Shown: positions 25,401 through 34,799 of the stretch, piece by piece
Layout of the letters: the number at the start of each line of letters is the position of its first letter
Numbering within the stretch: the stretch's first letter is position 1
NCBI GenBank assembly: GCA_003952965.2
Contig: RXIC02000422.1
Coordinates: 132,310-196,309 of the forward strand
Length of the DNA stretch: 64,000 nucleotides
Reading direction: 5' to 3'
Origin: Morella rubra
Taxonomy: Eukaryota; Streptophyta; Magnoliopsida; Fagales; Myricaceae
Notes under the pieces: model-generated
What the model was told of the DNA's origin: nothing
What the model saw: the letters and a program-made list of their open reading frames with translations, nothing else
The model's database searches: none
Made by a program: the position numbers and the translations under genes

Positions 25401-25990
25401 TGTGCTTTCCCTCTACTGCTTTCTTCATATCTTCGTAGCTTTTGGCATTACGTCTTCCAGTCTTTCATATATATTTCACAATCACCATATGCCAGTGAAA
25501 ATGTTATGAGTTCTATTTTTTAAGCAAGCGGTAAACATTTTTAAGCAAGGGTCATACAAAACAGGCCTTTTTATAAACAATGATCAATGGGCTGACTGTT
25601 GGCCTACACAAACAGAAGACCTCAAAGTCCAATATTCCAAACAGGCCCAATGGCCTCGACTAATTGGGAGACACCAAAGGCTATAATGTCGTTCGGGGAA
25701 GTCGAGGCTGCACCTCGATCCCATTTACCGTTGCAATCTCATCCCAAAGTTTTTGGACCCATAGAGCGGACTCTACGGAACACCTAAGAACCCTCAACAG
25801 AAGTTTAGAAGGCAGGTTGGAACACATGGTTAGTGCATGCGCTCTCAAATGTTGAGGGTTACCGGTTATGACTGTCGATTCTTACGTTTTCACTTAAATA
25901 GTAGGCTCCCAAATATTGAGAGCTATGAATGTTAGTTTCTATGTTTTTAATTAAGTCGTGGGCTCTTCACTTAAGTTACCAGAGTGGTTG
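22440..25990. repeat. Segmental duplication, copy 1
   Basis: Direct copy of 41735-45260. It starts with TATTAGTGATACGAACCCGG, carries a truncated TIR exon, its promoter and a TNL 3'-flank module, and ends near 25990. Copy 1 has about 900 extra bases (around 24190-25080) and lacks the solo LTR found in copy 2 at 44003-44557. Confidence 0.9.
22534..22746 (-). pseudogene. Truncated TIR relic 1
   Basis: Starts with the same Ser-rich leader and WTHDIFLNFYGKDTC box as TNL genes 1 and 3. After about 35 codons the similarity stops and an unrelated 35-residue tail (LCECRRFGLQNQA...) follows. The rest of the TIR exon and all later exons are absent. The paralogue at 41808-42020 has the same break and tail, so truncation came before the segmental duplication. 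A TATA-like run lies upstream (about 22777-22786). Confidence 0.85.
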
Positions 25991-26210
25991 GTCATGACGT
26001 GTAGTGCCATTAGTTGACTTGGCAATTCACTAACGGAAGTAGATGGAAGGACTATTTTGACAATGTCATAAATATTAGGACTATGTGTAACTAATGTGAA
26101 AATCTAGAGACGAATTTTTAAAAGTGATGAAAACCAAAGACGAAAAATGGTCATTAACCCTAATTTTGATCCTTGAAAATCATGTTCCCGCAACACAAGA
26201 ATACTTTGGA

Positions 26211-27095
26211 GACTTATCTATTAGAACAACAATATTGAAACATGCATGTTTGTAGTATATCCATCAGTATGTTATCTAGGACCTCTCCTTTAAAAAAGCA
26301 TGCAATATCCAAAAAAATTTTTTTTTTTTCAAATCTTCCAATCCATCAAAACCTATTCAAAGCACATCCATAATTCCTCTATTTGGGTTCGCATTTATTT
26401 GATGGCAAGTACTTTTCCATACATTTGTTGACCTACCAAACAATAAAGAACCTAAAACTTTAAGAGCTAAAGGAAGGCCTTAAGCATAATTCACAAAAGC
26501 CATTGATAACTCCAGATAGTTTTCTCCAGGATAGGGTTTCTTGAACCCATAAAAGCAAAAGAGCTGCAAAGCTTCATGATTATTTAGCTCCTTTACCTTA
26601 TATATTCCTTCCACTCCATGCGTTTTCAACAAATGACTATCTCTGCTTTTTAAAAGGATTCTATTCCATGGACCAAATCAATCATGACTCCCTACTAATG
26701 ATGCTAGATGTTTTTCTCTATCCACATCATCAAGAACAATGAAAACCTTCCTATTTTGTAGTGTGCCCTTTATCATCCTGGTTCCCTCACAATCATCCCA
26801 TATATGTATTTCTCTTTGCATGAGGATCTTAGAAAGTAGTTGTTGTTGCAAATAAACTATACCACGATTTCTAGTTTCTTCTCTAATACAAGCAATAAAA
26901 CTTCTAGCTTGGAAGTGATAAGAAACTCTTTCATAAATAACCTCTGCAAGTGTTGTTTTACCAACTCCACCCATTCCATGAATCCCTATAAAGCATCATC
27001 TGAATTCATCATCCTTGTTCAAAATATTTGAGAAGTTACGACTCAATTCATAAAATATCTTTTCACTGATCTCACTGACAATCGTTGACTCCTGT
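26211..27095 (-). pseudogene. TNL gene 2: isolated NB-ARC exon
   Basis: Homologous to exon 2 of genes 1 and 3. Visible motifs are the P-loop MGGVGKTT, kinase-2 VFIVLDDVD, and, in broken frame, TSRD-like and [10 protein letters not shown] segments. A Trp codon of the WFGPGSR motif has become TGA at 26678-26680. About 60 bases are missing upstream of the P-loop. It carries the extra base after RNBS-D that genes 1 and 3 have lost. There is no TIR exon: its intron 1 is interrupted at 27698 by a copia fragment. No MHD or LRR exons follow. Confidence 0.9.
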
Positions 27096-27697
27096 CTGAA
27101 CAAAAGATAGCTGTGAAATATTTATTAATGTTATAATGTACAACAAATAAAGAGGAACTATATAGTCTCAGCCATACCAATGCAATTTAGATTCTAATTA
27201 ATTTCTCACCTACCCACGTCTAACCCTTGTATCCCCTGGGTTAGAGGCACTTGTTTATATCCTTCTTCTATGTTTCGTCTCTCAGTTTATATGTGGATTT
27301 TTGCTTCATATAGAAAAAGAAAATTCTCAGTTTTTCTTCAAGTAACTCAATTTTTCTTGAGTTACTTGTTTTCTACCAAATATACTTTAGTGATGATAGA
27401 AGCCAACATTTTCTTCATAGTGAAGATAGTCTTAGAAGGAAAAGAAAAAGAGAAACCGAAAAAGAAAAGAAACATGTATTTATCTTACAAATACACAGAG
27501 ACGTTCTATTTTTTTTAATTGGCAAAATTGAACAAAATATAAGTCGGGAGAAGAATGGTTAAAAGTTTTTTCAGAGATCAGGTGCTTGTAAAAATTTTGA
27601 ATTAATTATTCTTCTGGTTGAGACTATGCAAAGGCTCTTCAACCGATGTCCAAAAGTTTTGCAAATTCAATATGATTGGGAGACGAAAAACAATTTG
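27096..27697 (-). other. Remnant of TNL intron 1 beside the NB-ARC fragment
   Basis: Matches intron 1 of gene 1 (18770-19375), including the GAAAAAG-rich part and the phrase TATGCAAAGG. It is cut off at the copia fragment. Confidence 0.7.
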
Positions 27698-28270
27698 TCA
27701 TTTGAGGATCCCAGAAGCTACCATATCATTGCAACGAGTCCAGGCTGCGTAAGTATCAGAGGTTGGCTCTGTTTTTGGAAGTGCTCCGCTGACAGAAACA
27801 TATTTGTTCTTAGCATTGGGCGCCATTTCCATAGACCTCTTCCAGCTAGGATAGTTCTCAGCATTGAGGATCTGAGAGACTAAAATAGCATTAGGATTAT
27901 CGCCATTGTTAAGAAAGAATGGACTTGATTGAACATCAGAGTTGGAAGGTATAGCAGAAGAAAGGCTCTGACACCATAACAAGTTTTAGAGATGTGAAAC
28001 AGAGTAAAAGTTGAAGAAAGAAAAATGAAGGAATGTCTCGTATATTCAGTAGTCTTGCTTTACAGAGTACATTCAATATATATAGAGCTCATATCTGTAT
28101 GAAGCAAACTAACAAGCTAACAAATTCCTCTAACAAATCAATAACAATCAAACTGATATCCAACTGACTTCCAGCTCAGCATCAGTCTGTGCTTCGACTA
28201 TCTTCCAAGCAACGAACTTCTGTCCAGCTCAGCAATGCTTCAAGTTAATAACAGACTTCAATACTTTTCA
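27698..28270 (-). mobile_element. Ty1/copia fragment: gag N-terminus, primer-binding site and LTR
   Basis: On the minus strand, 27698-27982 encodes the N-terminal part of a copia-type Gag (LNAENYPSWKRSMEMAPNAK, TYAAWTRCNDMV). Just upstream is TGGTGTCAGAGC (27964-27975), a primer-binding site complementary to initiator tRNA-Met with one change. An LTR-like sequence extends to about 28270. No protease, integrase or reverse transcriptase is present. It sits in intron 1 of the NB-ARC fragment and separates it from any upstream TIR exon. Confidence 0.85.
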
Positions 28271-29500
28271 CGACCGCCTGGCCTCCTTTTTCTCAACGTT
28301 TATATTTTATCCTCTCGAAGTTGATCTCCGAGAAAAAAGACGATCGGAAGGATGTTACCGCGAACGTAAGAACTAATTAGAGAGGCAATTTCTTTTGTTG
28401 CGTTTGATCCATTTTGGTCTTCCGCAAACCAATTGATCCATCAAGCGTGACAAGAATATCTTAAAAATGAAGACAAATTTCCAATCAATTGATCACAAGT
28501 ATATCGCAACCTAAATTAACAACCTTTGCTGGTGACAACCAATTCATGACAAAAATTGACTCAAAACTTCCAGCTGCCTAGTAAGGGAGAAATGTATATC
28601 ACATACCGTGCTTTATATTACCGTGTGTTAATTTTTTATTTTGAAACCTGTGGTTCTTCGGTTTGTGAATCTATAGTTCCACTTGTTTTGCCATTAAATA
28701 TAAAATTCATACTTAATTAACTTATTTTAATTTGACCTGGCAAGTGTATATGATTGACTAAATCTTATCCATTGAAATTAAAAACTTTGCAATGGAAGTA
28801 AAAGTTGGATTTAATTCCACAGATGTAAAAAGACAAAAAAAAAAAAAGAAAATTCAAAAATTTTAGAAAACAAAAAACAAATCTTGCCCAAGGGCGAATC
28901 GGCTCTCCACCTTGCGAAGGTCCCTTGGATTTTTTTAAAAAGGTAAAATTATATTTTAATTTAATTTTCAATTTTCAATTTTATATTCTATCTTATATTA
29001 TTATTTTTATATTTATCAATGCGTAAATGATCTAAATTATTTTTTTTAAAGCCACTTATGCAATTGATGTGTCTGAAAATATGCCACATGAATTTTCCGT
29101 TCATATATAAATGCAAAATAAGTGAAGCCTTGAATTTACAAATAGAGGGAGCACATGTCTCAATTTTAAAAGTACATTACGCACAGATATGTGATTTACA
29201 TTTTTTCCAAAAAAATAAATCTAGGTCATTATAACAACACAAATTAAAGCAAATTAAAAGTTTTTTTTTGTCCAGTTTTTAGAAAAAAAAAAAACCAATA
29301 AAATTCTTAACCTATAACAGTATAGTCACTAGTCAACCTCCTTCTTTCTAGTCAACAGAGTAAACAGGTATGTTTGGATGACATGAGGTTTGTAGAAACT
29401 GTGGATTTGGGTCGCTCAAGTCTACGTTGTGATGTTCTTAATACATTGCGGTCTCTTCTACAATGTGTTTAATCAGTCTTTGGTCACCAGGATCAAAACT
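28271..29500. other. Non-coding TNL-flank material and AT-rich DNA
   Basis: 28385-28560 matches TNL upstream modules (TTGGTCTTCCGCAAACC and following, as at 24400 and 20535). 28600-29300 is very AT-rich with A runs and no recognisable gene. Confidence 0.5.
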
Positions 29501-29509
29501 ATATGCTTT

Positions 29510-30190
29510 GTCAATGTGAAGAATTCATTTAGATGCTAAAAGTAATTGAAGGGCTAATTTTATTTAAGACAAACTGAATAGCCCTACACATTACAAACAA
29601 GGTTATTGGACTACAGACAAAAACCACGTGCATTCCAGTGAACAAGCGGTAAACATTTATTAATCCAGGTAAGGGACGTTATATCTTTATAAACAAGGTA
29701 TTTACATATTGTCGCTTCAAAATTAAAAAAATTCTAGGTCATAGTTTCTAGTTTTTTTTAGTCTGAGGAAAAAAAACCCAGGAGTAGGGTATGTCAGAGT
29801 TTGTAGAAGGTGGAAAGAGTCGGGAAGCTCAACCCACCTTTGAGGAACTACAGGCGGTCGGCGTGTTTAATCTCAGGTCACCAGGTGTCTGTCAACTATA
29901 TGCTTTGTTGCACAGGTTCTACCACAAGAATTCCGTCTAATGGATGCAATGTGAATTTTATTCTACTTCACGAAGAATTCCGTCTCATTTAGATGCTAAA
30001 AGTCTTCGAATTGAAGCCCCACCATTCAAAATAACTCAACATTTCCGGCTAATTTGACTATTTAAGACAAACTGAATAGCCCTACACAAAACAGGCCCCT
30101 TACAAACAAGGTTCGGTGGGCCGGCTATTGGACTACACATCCGACAATCAAACCACGTGCATTCCAGTGAAAGTGTTTTGATTTTTTTTT
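29510..30190. repeat. Local direct repeat in the 3' flank of TNL gene 3
   Basis: 29515-29665 and 29985-30190 share ATTTAGATGCTAAAAGT, TTAAGACAAACTGAATAGCC and the phrase ending GTGCATTCCAGTG. This is TNL 3'-flank material duplicated in place. A further partial copy lies near 25590. Confidence 0.7.
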
Positions 30191-30737
30191 TTTGTTTTAA
30201 GCAAGCGGTAAACATTTATTAATCCAGGTAAGGGACGTTATACAAAACAGGCTCTTTATAAACAAGGTTCGTGGGTTGGCTACGGGGCCATACCGCTAAA
30301 GGCCTACAGAAAGAGCAGCAGAAGGAAATATTGTCGCTCGCCGGAGGAAAAGCCGCACATCAGTCCCACTTCCGGTGGTACTGATTAAAAAAATTATAAA
30401 ATAATCTCTTTCTATTAAATTATTCTTTTTTATTATAATATTCATTTAAATATTTTTTATTTTTATTTTTTTATCGACTGTCATATATCATCTTTACTTT
30501 TTCACCAAATAATTGGGAGCACACAAGGACTCAAAACAAAAGGCAAAAGACAGATTAATTGGTACACATCGGGATAATCCACACACTCTCAAGAGGGCCA
30601 GGATAACATCGTGTTACTGCAGGGACGCCCAAATGTTTCGAAACTTTCCAAATCAACTTTCTTTTTTATATTGTAGAATATATGCACCAAAAATGAGCAT
30701 TAAACTTGAAAATAAGGTCCTGTTGGTTAAACATGAC
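30191..30737. other. Non-coding 3' region of TNL gene 3
   Basis: Includes an AT-rich stretch (30385-30470). From about 30650 it matches the 3' flank of TNL gene 4 (from 62523). No independent gene is visible. Confidence 0.5.
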
Positions 30738-31371
30738 TTAAGTGAGATTGGAAAGTCGATTGACAAAAGCCATCAACCTAGATGTACACAAATGGCATTT
30801 CTGTTTTCTTTCATAGTTCCTAGATGCGGAGAGGTTCCACAGCAGGACTAACAGTTCTCCAATAACAATTAGCAAGACTGTGAACAAGATCAAAACCATA
30901 ATTATACTGAGTCGCCTTGATACAACTCTAGAGCAAAATTCAATATAGGCAAGTACCCCATGCTCTTTTAACTTCCACGTCCGGCTACGTGTTTCAACTG
31001 AAGCTTTAATGTAGCTCCATCCCTCCAAATTATCGACCATTCCAAAAACCATTTTATCTGGAATATACACTCCAAATCCAATTGGCCAAGAGAATGTCTT
31101 TAGGTGCACGAAGGACTAAGGGTGATTTTAGAAGACCTTCATCAGTCTCAAAGTGATAAACAAACTCAACAAACTGGTCATATCAGTCGAGTGCCATTGG
31201 AACTCCTAGAATTCGATTTCTCATGCTCATGGGCTTCATAAGCAATAACAAGGGAATATACACCACTTGCTATTATCATCAGAGTCTTCAGGTATCTTAA
31301 GTGTTATACAAGAATCAGTGCTTCTAATGTTTGTACCACTCTGAGTCCAGGTCCAAAAAAGAGCCACATAC
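30738..31371 (-). CDS. TNL gene 3 exon 5: C-JID domain plus membrane-span-like tail
   Basis: Encodes the post-LRR C-JID domain (IGFGVYIPDKMVF, WSYIKASVETRSRTW) in broken frames. The last part (30738-31109) is open and contains a strongly hydrophobic segment, SIIMVLILFTVLLIVIGELL, followed by a basic end (RNYERKQKC). This arrangement suggests a single transmembrane helix near the C-terminus. Gene 4 is almost identical here. The stop is TAA at 30738-30740. Confidence 0.8.
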
Positions 31372-31490
31372 CTGTAAATAAAAACCAAAGAAAGAAAGAT
31401 GTTAATTGTTGTGTTTTAAACAATTACTTTCACAAAAGATCTGGTCATTACACAATAACTTCTGTGTTATTATTAGAGAAAGAGACTCAC

Positions 31491-32102
31491 CACGTGCTTT
31501 TTGTCTGTAAAAAATAATCACTTTCTTCACCCAAGTTTCTAACACAGTAAAGTCTGCCACCATAATCAATATAGAAGGCCCAATGGAGTCATCGCTCATC
31601 ATCTCTATTCCACGAATAGGGCATGCATATTTGAACCATACTCTGGTATTGCAAAATTCTTAGAGAACTTTATACCAGTTCCACCTAAAAAAACTTGCTC
31701 CAAATATTCCTCACAACTCAAGTCTGAAGTTCCCCCAAGTCTGAGCAACCAGATAAATCGAGAACTTTAAGAGACGATAGACTACAAATAACACTCGGAA
31801 AGGTTGAAAGTTTTTTGCAATCATGCAAGGACAATATGGAAAGACAAGATAAAGCCTTGAATGATAAGGTAATTCTTCAATGGCAGTCCCATCCAAATAA
31901 AGTACCGCAAAGATGTCATATTTCCAACAATATCTGGGAACTTCTTCAGTCTTGAACAACCAGAAAGATACAAATAAGAGTTTTAACCATGTAAGTTTCT
32001 TAGGAGGGGGATCAAGTATCTCAAGGGGACTCTAGTGAAGTCTGGTATCTCCGTCAAGCTCTTAGAGCCACTAAGGTCAAAGTGTTTCAAGTTGCCTAAA
32101 CT
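31491..32102 (-). CDS. TNL gene 3 exon 4: LRR repeats
   Basis: Leucine-rich repeats with LYLDGTAIEELP near 31890, ending at CACGTG|GTGAGT. Multiple frameshifts divide it. Compared with gene 1 it is about 70 bases shorter, lacking one repeat between the IPDF segment and the LYLSGCS-like segment. Confidence 0.75.
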
Positions 32103-32186
32103 CTGGTATAAATCGAAAAATAAACATGAGTGAACTTATCTGAAAAGAAGATTAAGAATAAACATGTGACTGAATAAAAATACTAC

Positions 32187-32534
32187 CTTTATTCACTTCC
32201 AAAGTTGTTTGATGCAGCTGCAAGGCATGTTAAGTTGAACAAGATGGTCTGATTGGAAATTGGTCAGCAAGGATTTCAATGGGAATCCCAACCAGTCCAT
32301 CGCACGTAACTCATTGGTTGGCATAGATCTTAAAAGATCACAGGCCATAGCATGCTGCATAAGTACTTGTCATGAAATTTAGAAACGTTTTTGACAATAT
32401 CAACATTGTCAATATTTATATTGCCAATCTTAACAATTCTCAAATTTTTTCATCATCGAGAATGCTTTAACATTAAATCGTTCATCTTTGCAACTTGGTA
32501 GGTTTAGGAATATGCCTTCAACCGCATTAGTTCC
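32187..32534 (-). CDS. TNL gene 3 exon 3: start of the LRR region
   Basis: Homologous to exon 3 of gene 1, with the same acceptor (CCAG before GGAACTAATGCGG) and donor (AAAG|GTAGT). It keeps the frame that gene 1 loses near its end, but has small changes of its own around 32350-32400 and 32440. Confidence 0.75.
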
Positions 32535-32673
32535 CTGGTAGCAAGGAAAATGGAACTATTTAAGTGGAAATACTTGAAATATACAAATAAGAATTTAGAA
32601 TGACAGTATGCATATACAAGTTTTAAAATGACGGTATGCATTTTTGAGTTCATGTCTAAATTAGTTCACTTAC

Positions 32674-33766
32674 AGTATTTTCTTTTAGTACGTGAACGAT
32701 GTCATCATAATGCCATAATCTACTACGCCGACCAGGCTCTTCAGGAGATTCATGGTGAACTATTTCTTGACCCATTTTTGTAGCAAGTCATGCATTCTCA
32801 ATCTTCCAGAAGAGATCATTATAAGAGATTATCCATTAGAACAACAATATTGAAACATGGATAGTAACCACAACTTTGTAGTATATCCATCAATATGTTA
32901 TCTAGGATTCTCCTTTAAAGAAGCATGCAATATCCAAAAATAACTTTTTCTGCAAATCTTCCAATCCATCAAATCCTATTCGCAGCACATCCATAATTTC
33001 TCTATTAGGGTTCACTTTTAGTTGATCACAGGCACTTTTCCATGCATTTGCTGGCCTACCAAACAATAAGGAGCCTAAAACTTTAAGAGCTAGAGGAAGG
33101 CCTTGAGCATAACTCACAAAAGCGTTTGATAACTCCAGATAATTTTCTTCAGGATAGGGTTTCTTGAATGCAGAGATGCTAAAGAGCTTCAAAGCTTCAT
33201 CATTATTTAGCTCCTTTACCTTATATATTCCTTCCACTCCATGCGTTTTCAACAAATGACTATCTCTGCTTGTTAAAAGGATTCTACTCCCCGGACCAAA
33301 CCAATCATGACTCCCTGCTAATGATGCTAGATGTTTTTCTCTATCCACATCATCAAGAACAATGAAAACCTTCATATTCTGTAGTTTTCTCTTTATCATC
33401 CTGGTTCCCTCACAATCATCCCATATATGTATTTCTCTTTCCATGAGGATCTTAGAAAGTAGTTGTTGTTGCAAAGAAACTAAACCACGATTTTCAGTTT
33501 CTTCTCTAATACAAGCAATGAAACTTCTAGCTTCGAAGTGAAAAGAAACTCTTTCATAAATAACCTCCGCAAGTGTTGTTTTACCAACTCCACCCATTCC
33601 ATGAATCCCTATAAAGCGAACATCATCTAACCCGATATTCAGTAGGTTCATAATTTCCTCGACACGAGATTCTATACCAACAAGCTTGTTCGAAATATTT
33701 GAGAAGTTTCGACTCAGTTCATAAAATATCTGTTCACTAATCTCACTGACAATCGTTGACTCCTGC
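32674..33766 (-). CDS. TNL gene 3 exon 2: NB-ARC domain
   Basis: The frame is open from the acceptor (CTTCAG, at 33766) to 32902. Motifs in order are the P-loop GMGGVGKTT, kinase-2 [28 protein letters not shown] as [11 protein letters not shown], and RNBS-D as [13 protein letters not shown] stop follows at once because of a one-base loss shared with gene 1. The remaining part, including MHD, lies in other frames with further losses near 32828 and 32782. The donor is ACT|GTAAGT. Confidence 0.88.
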
Positions 33767-34051
33767 CTGAAGAAAAGATAGCTGTGAATTAACTCTCAAT
33801 GTTATAATGTACAACAAATAAAGAGGTACTCTATAGTCTCTACCATACCAATGCAGTTCAAGTTCTATTGTGATTCGTTGAAGACTCAGTCAAGTTCTAT
33901 TATGATTCGTGGAAGAGTCAGTCAAGTTCTACAGTATGGCAAAGTGTATGCTAACGCCATAATGTGAACAAATTGAGAACTTTCCTAAGATATGCAGCTT
34001 TGCTACATTTTCACGGAGAAGAAGAAAAGACTAAATATGTACAGATGGTAC

Positions 34052-34557
34052 CTATCATGTACATGCCATCCTGATATACCGCCCACTTCTCTCAAAGCAG
34101 CTCTCCACTTCTGCATCTTCTCCATGTCAACCTCGGGGTCTTTTTCATGGCCAGCAAGAGCTATTGCAAAAGTCCCGGTTTGATTTCTTACGTCAGAGGG
34201 ATCCACATGATAGAAAACAGGCAAAATTGTGAGTGTTGTCTCTTGCATGCATTCGACGATCTTAGTAAGTTCAATCAAGCACCATTTAGAGTAAGCATAG
34301 TGCTCTGAGATAACTGTGATGGCATATAGAGATTCTTGTATTGCTTTGAAGAGCTCTTGGGAGATATATTTTCCTCGCTCAAGTATTTCGTCATCCTTAA
34401 AAACGACAATACCTTTTTGTTTTAAAGCAGAACACAAATGATCTGTAAAGCTGTTGCGAGTGTCTTTGCCACAAAAATTGAGGAAAACGTCGTGAGTCCA
34501 TCGAGGTGTTGAGGAAGAAGAAGATGAAGAGAGTCTTTTAGTGCTAAGAGATGCCAT
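34052..34557 (-). CDS. TNL gene 3 exon 1: TIR domain, open
   Basis: The complete TIR exon, about 168 codons, begins with a Ser-rich leader and includes DVFLNFCGKDTR, the alpha-C segment KWCLIELTKI with the expected catalytic Glu, and the conserved end GISGWHVHDR at the donor GATAG|GTACC. Box 1 departs from the usual FRGEDTR in having Cys for Arg and Lys for Glu. Without splicing, the frame continues 16 more codons to 34003, giving a 184-residue TIR-only product. Confidence 0.9.
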
Positions 34558-34637
34558 TGAAGACTTGCAAGCTTGGGGTAAAACAATGTTTAGAATATTG
34601 CAGACTTAGAAAACAAATTACTTGTTAAAGGTTGTTG

Positions 34638-34662
34638 CTATATATATATATATATATATATG
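34638..34662 (-). promoter_or_regulatory. TATA-like repeat of TNL gene 3
   Basis: An expanded TA run 80-105 bases upstream of the ATG at 34557, in the position of the shorter TA run of gene 1. Confidence 0.5.
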
Positions 34663-34790
34663 ATACCAAAGATTCTAAAGGGAAGACTAGATAGCTGACT
34701 TGAAAAGGAAGAAAGCGAGGGGAAGAGAGTTTATGGTGCAAACGCGCCATAGATGAAAGAAAGAGCAGCAGATATATTAAAGCAATACTT
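34655..34790. repeat. Direct repeat bordering the inverted arm, left copy
   Basis: About 135 bases beginning near TACCAAAGATTCTAAAG and ending near TTAAAGCAATACTT. The same sequence lies at 37110-37179 continuing at 38435-38500, where it is split by a solo LTR. The two copies bracket the inverted module 34800-37080. Confidence 0.85.
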
Positions 34791-34799
34791 AACTATCCG

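Larger units (their letters stand above)
30738..34557 (-). pseudogene. TNL gene 3: TIR-NB-ARC-LRR-C-JID, least damaged copy
   Basis: Same five-exon plan as gene 1: TIR 34052-34557, NB-ARC 32674-33766, LRR 32187-32534, LRR 31491-32102, C-JID plus tail 30738-31371. The TIR exon and most of the NB-ARC exon are open and join in phase (HDR then QEST). Breaks come later: the RNBS-D-adjacent shift shared with gene 1 (about 32905), losses near 32828 and 32782, and several in exons 4 and 5. Exon 4 lacks one LRR that gene 1 keeps. A full-length receptor is not encoded as written. A TIR-only or TIR-NB protein could be. Confidence 0.85.
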
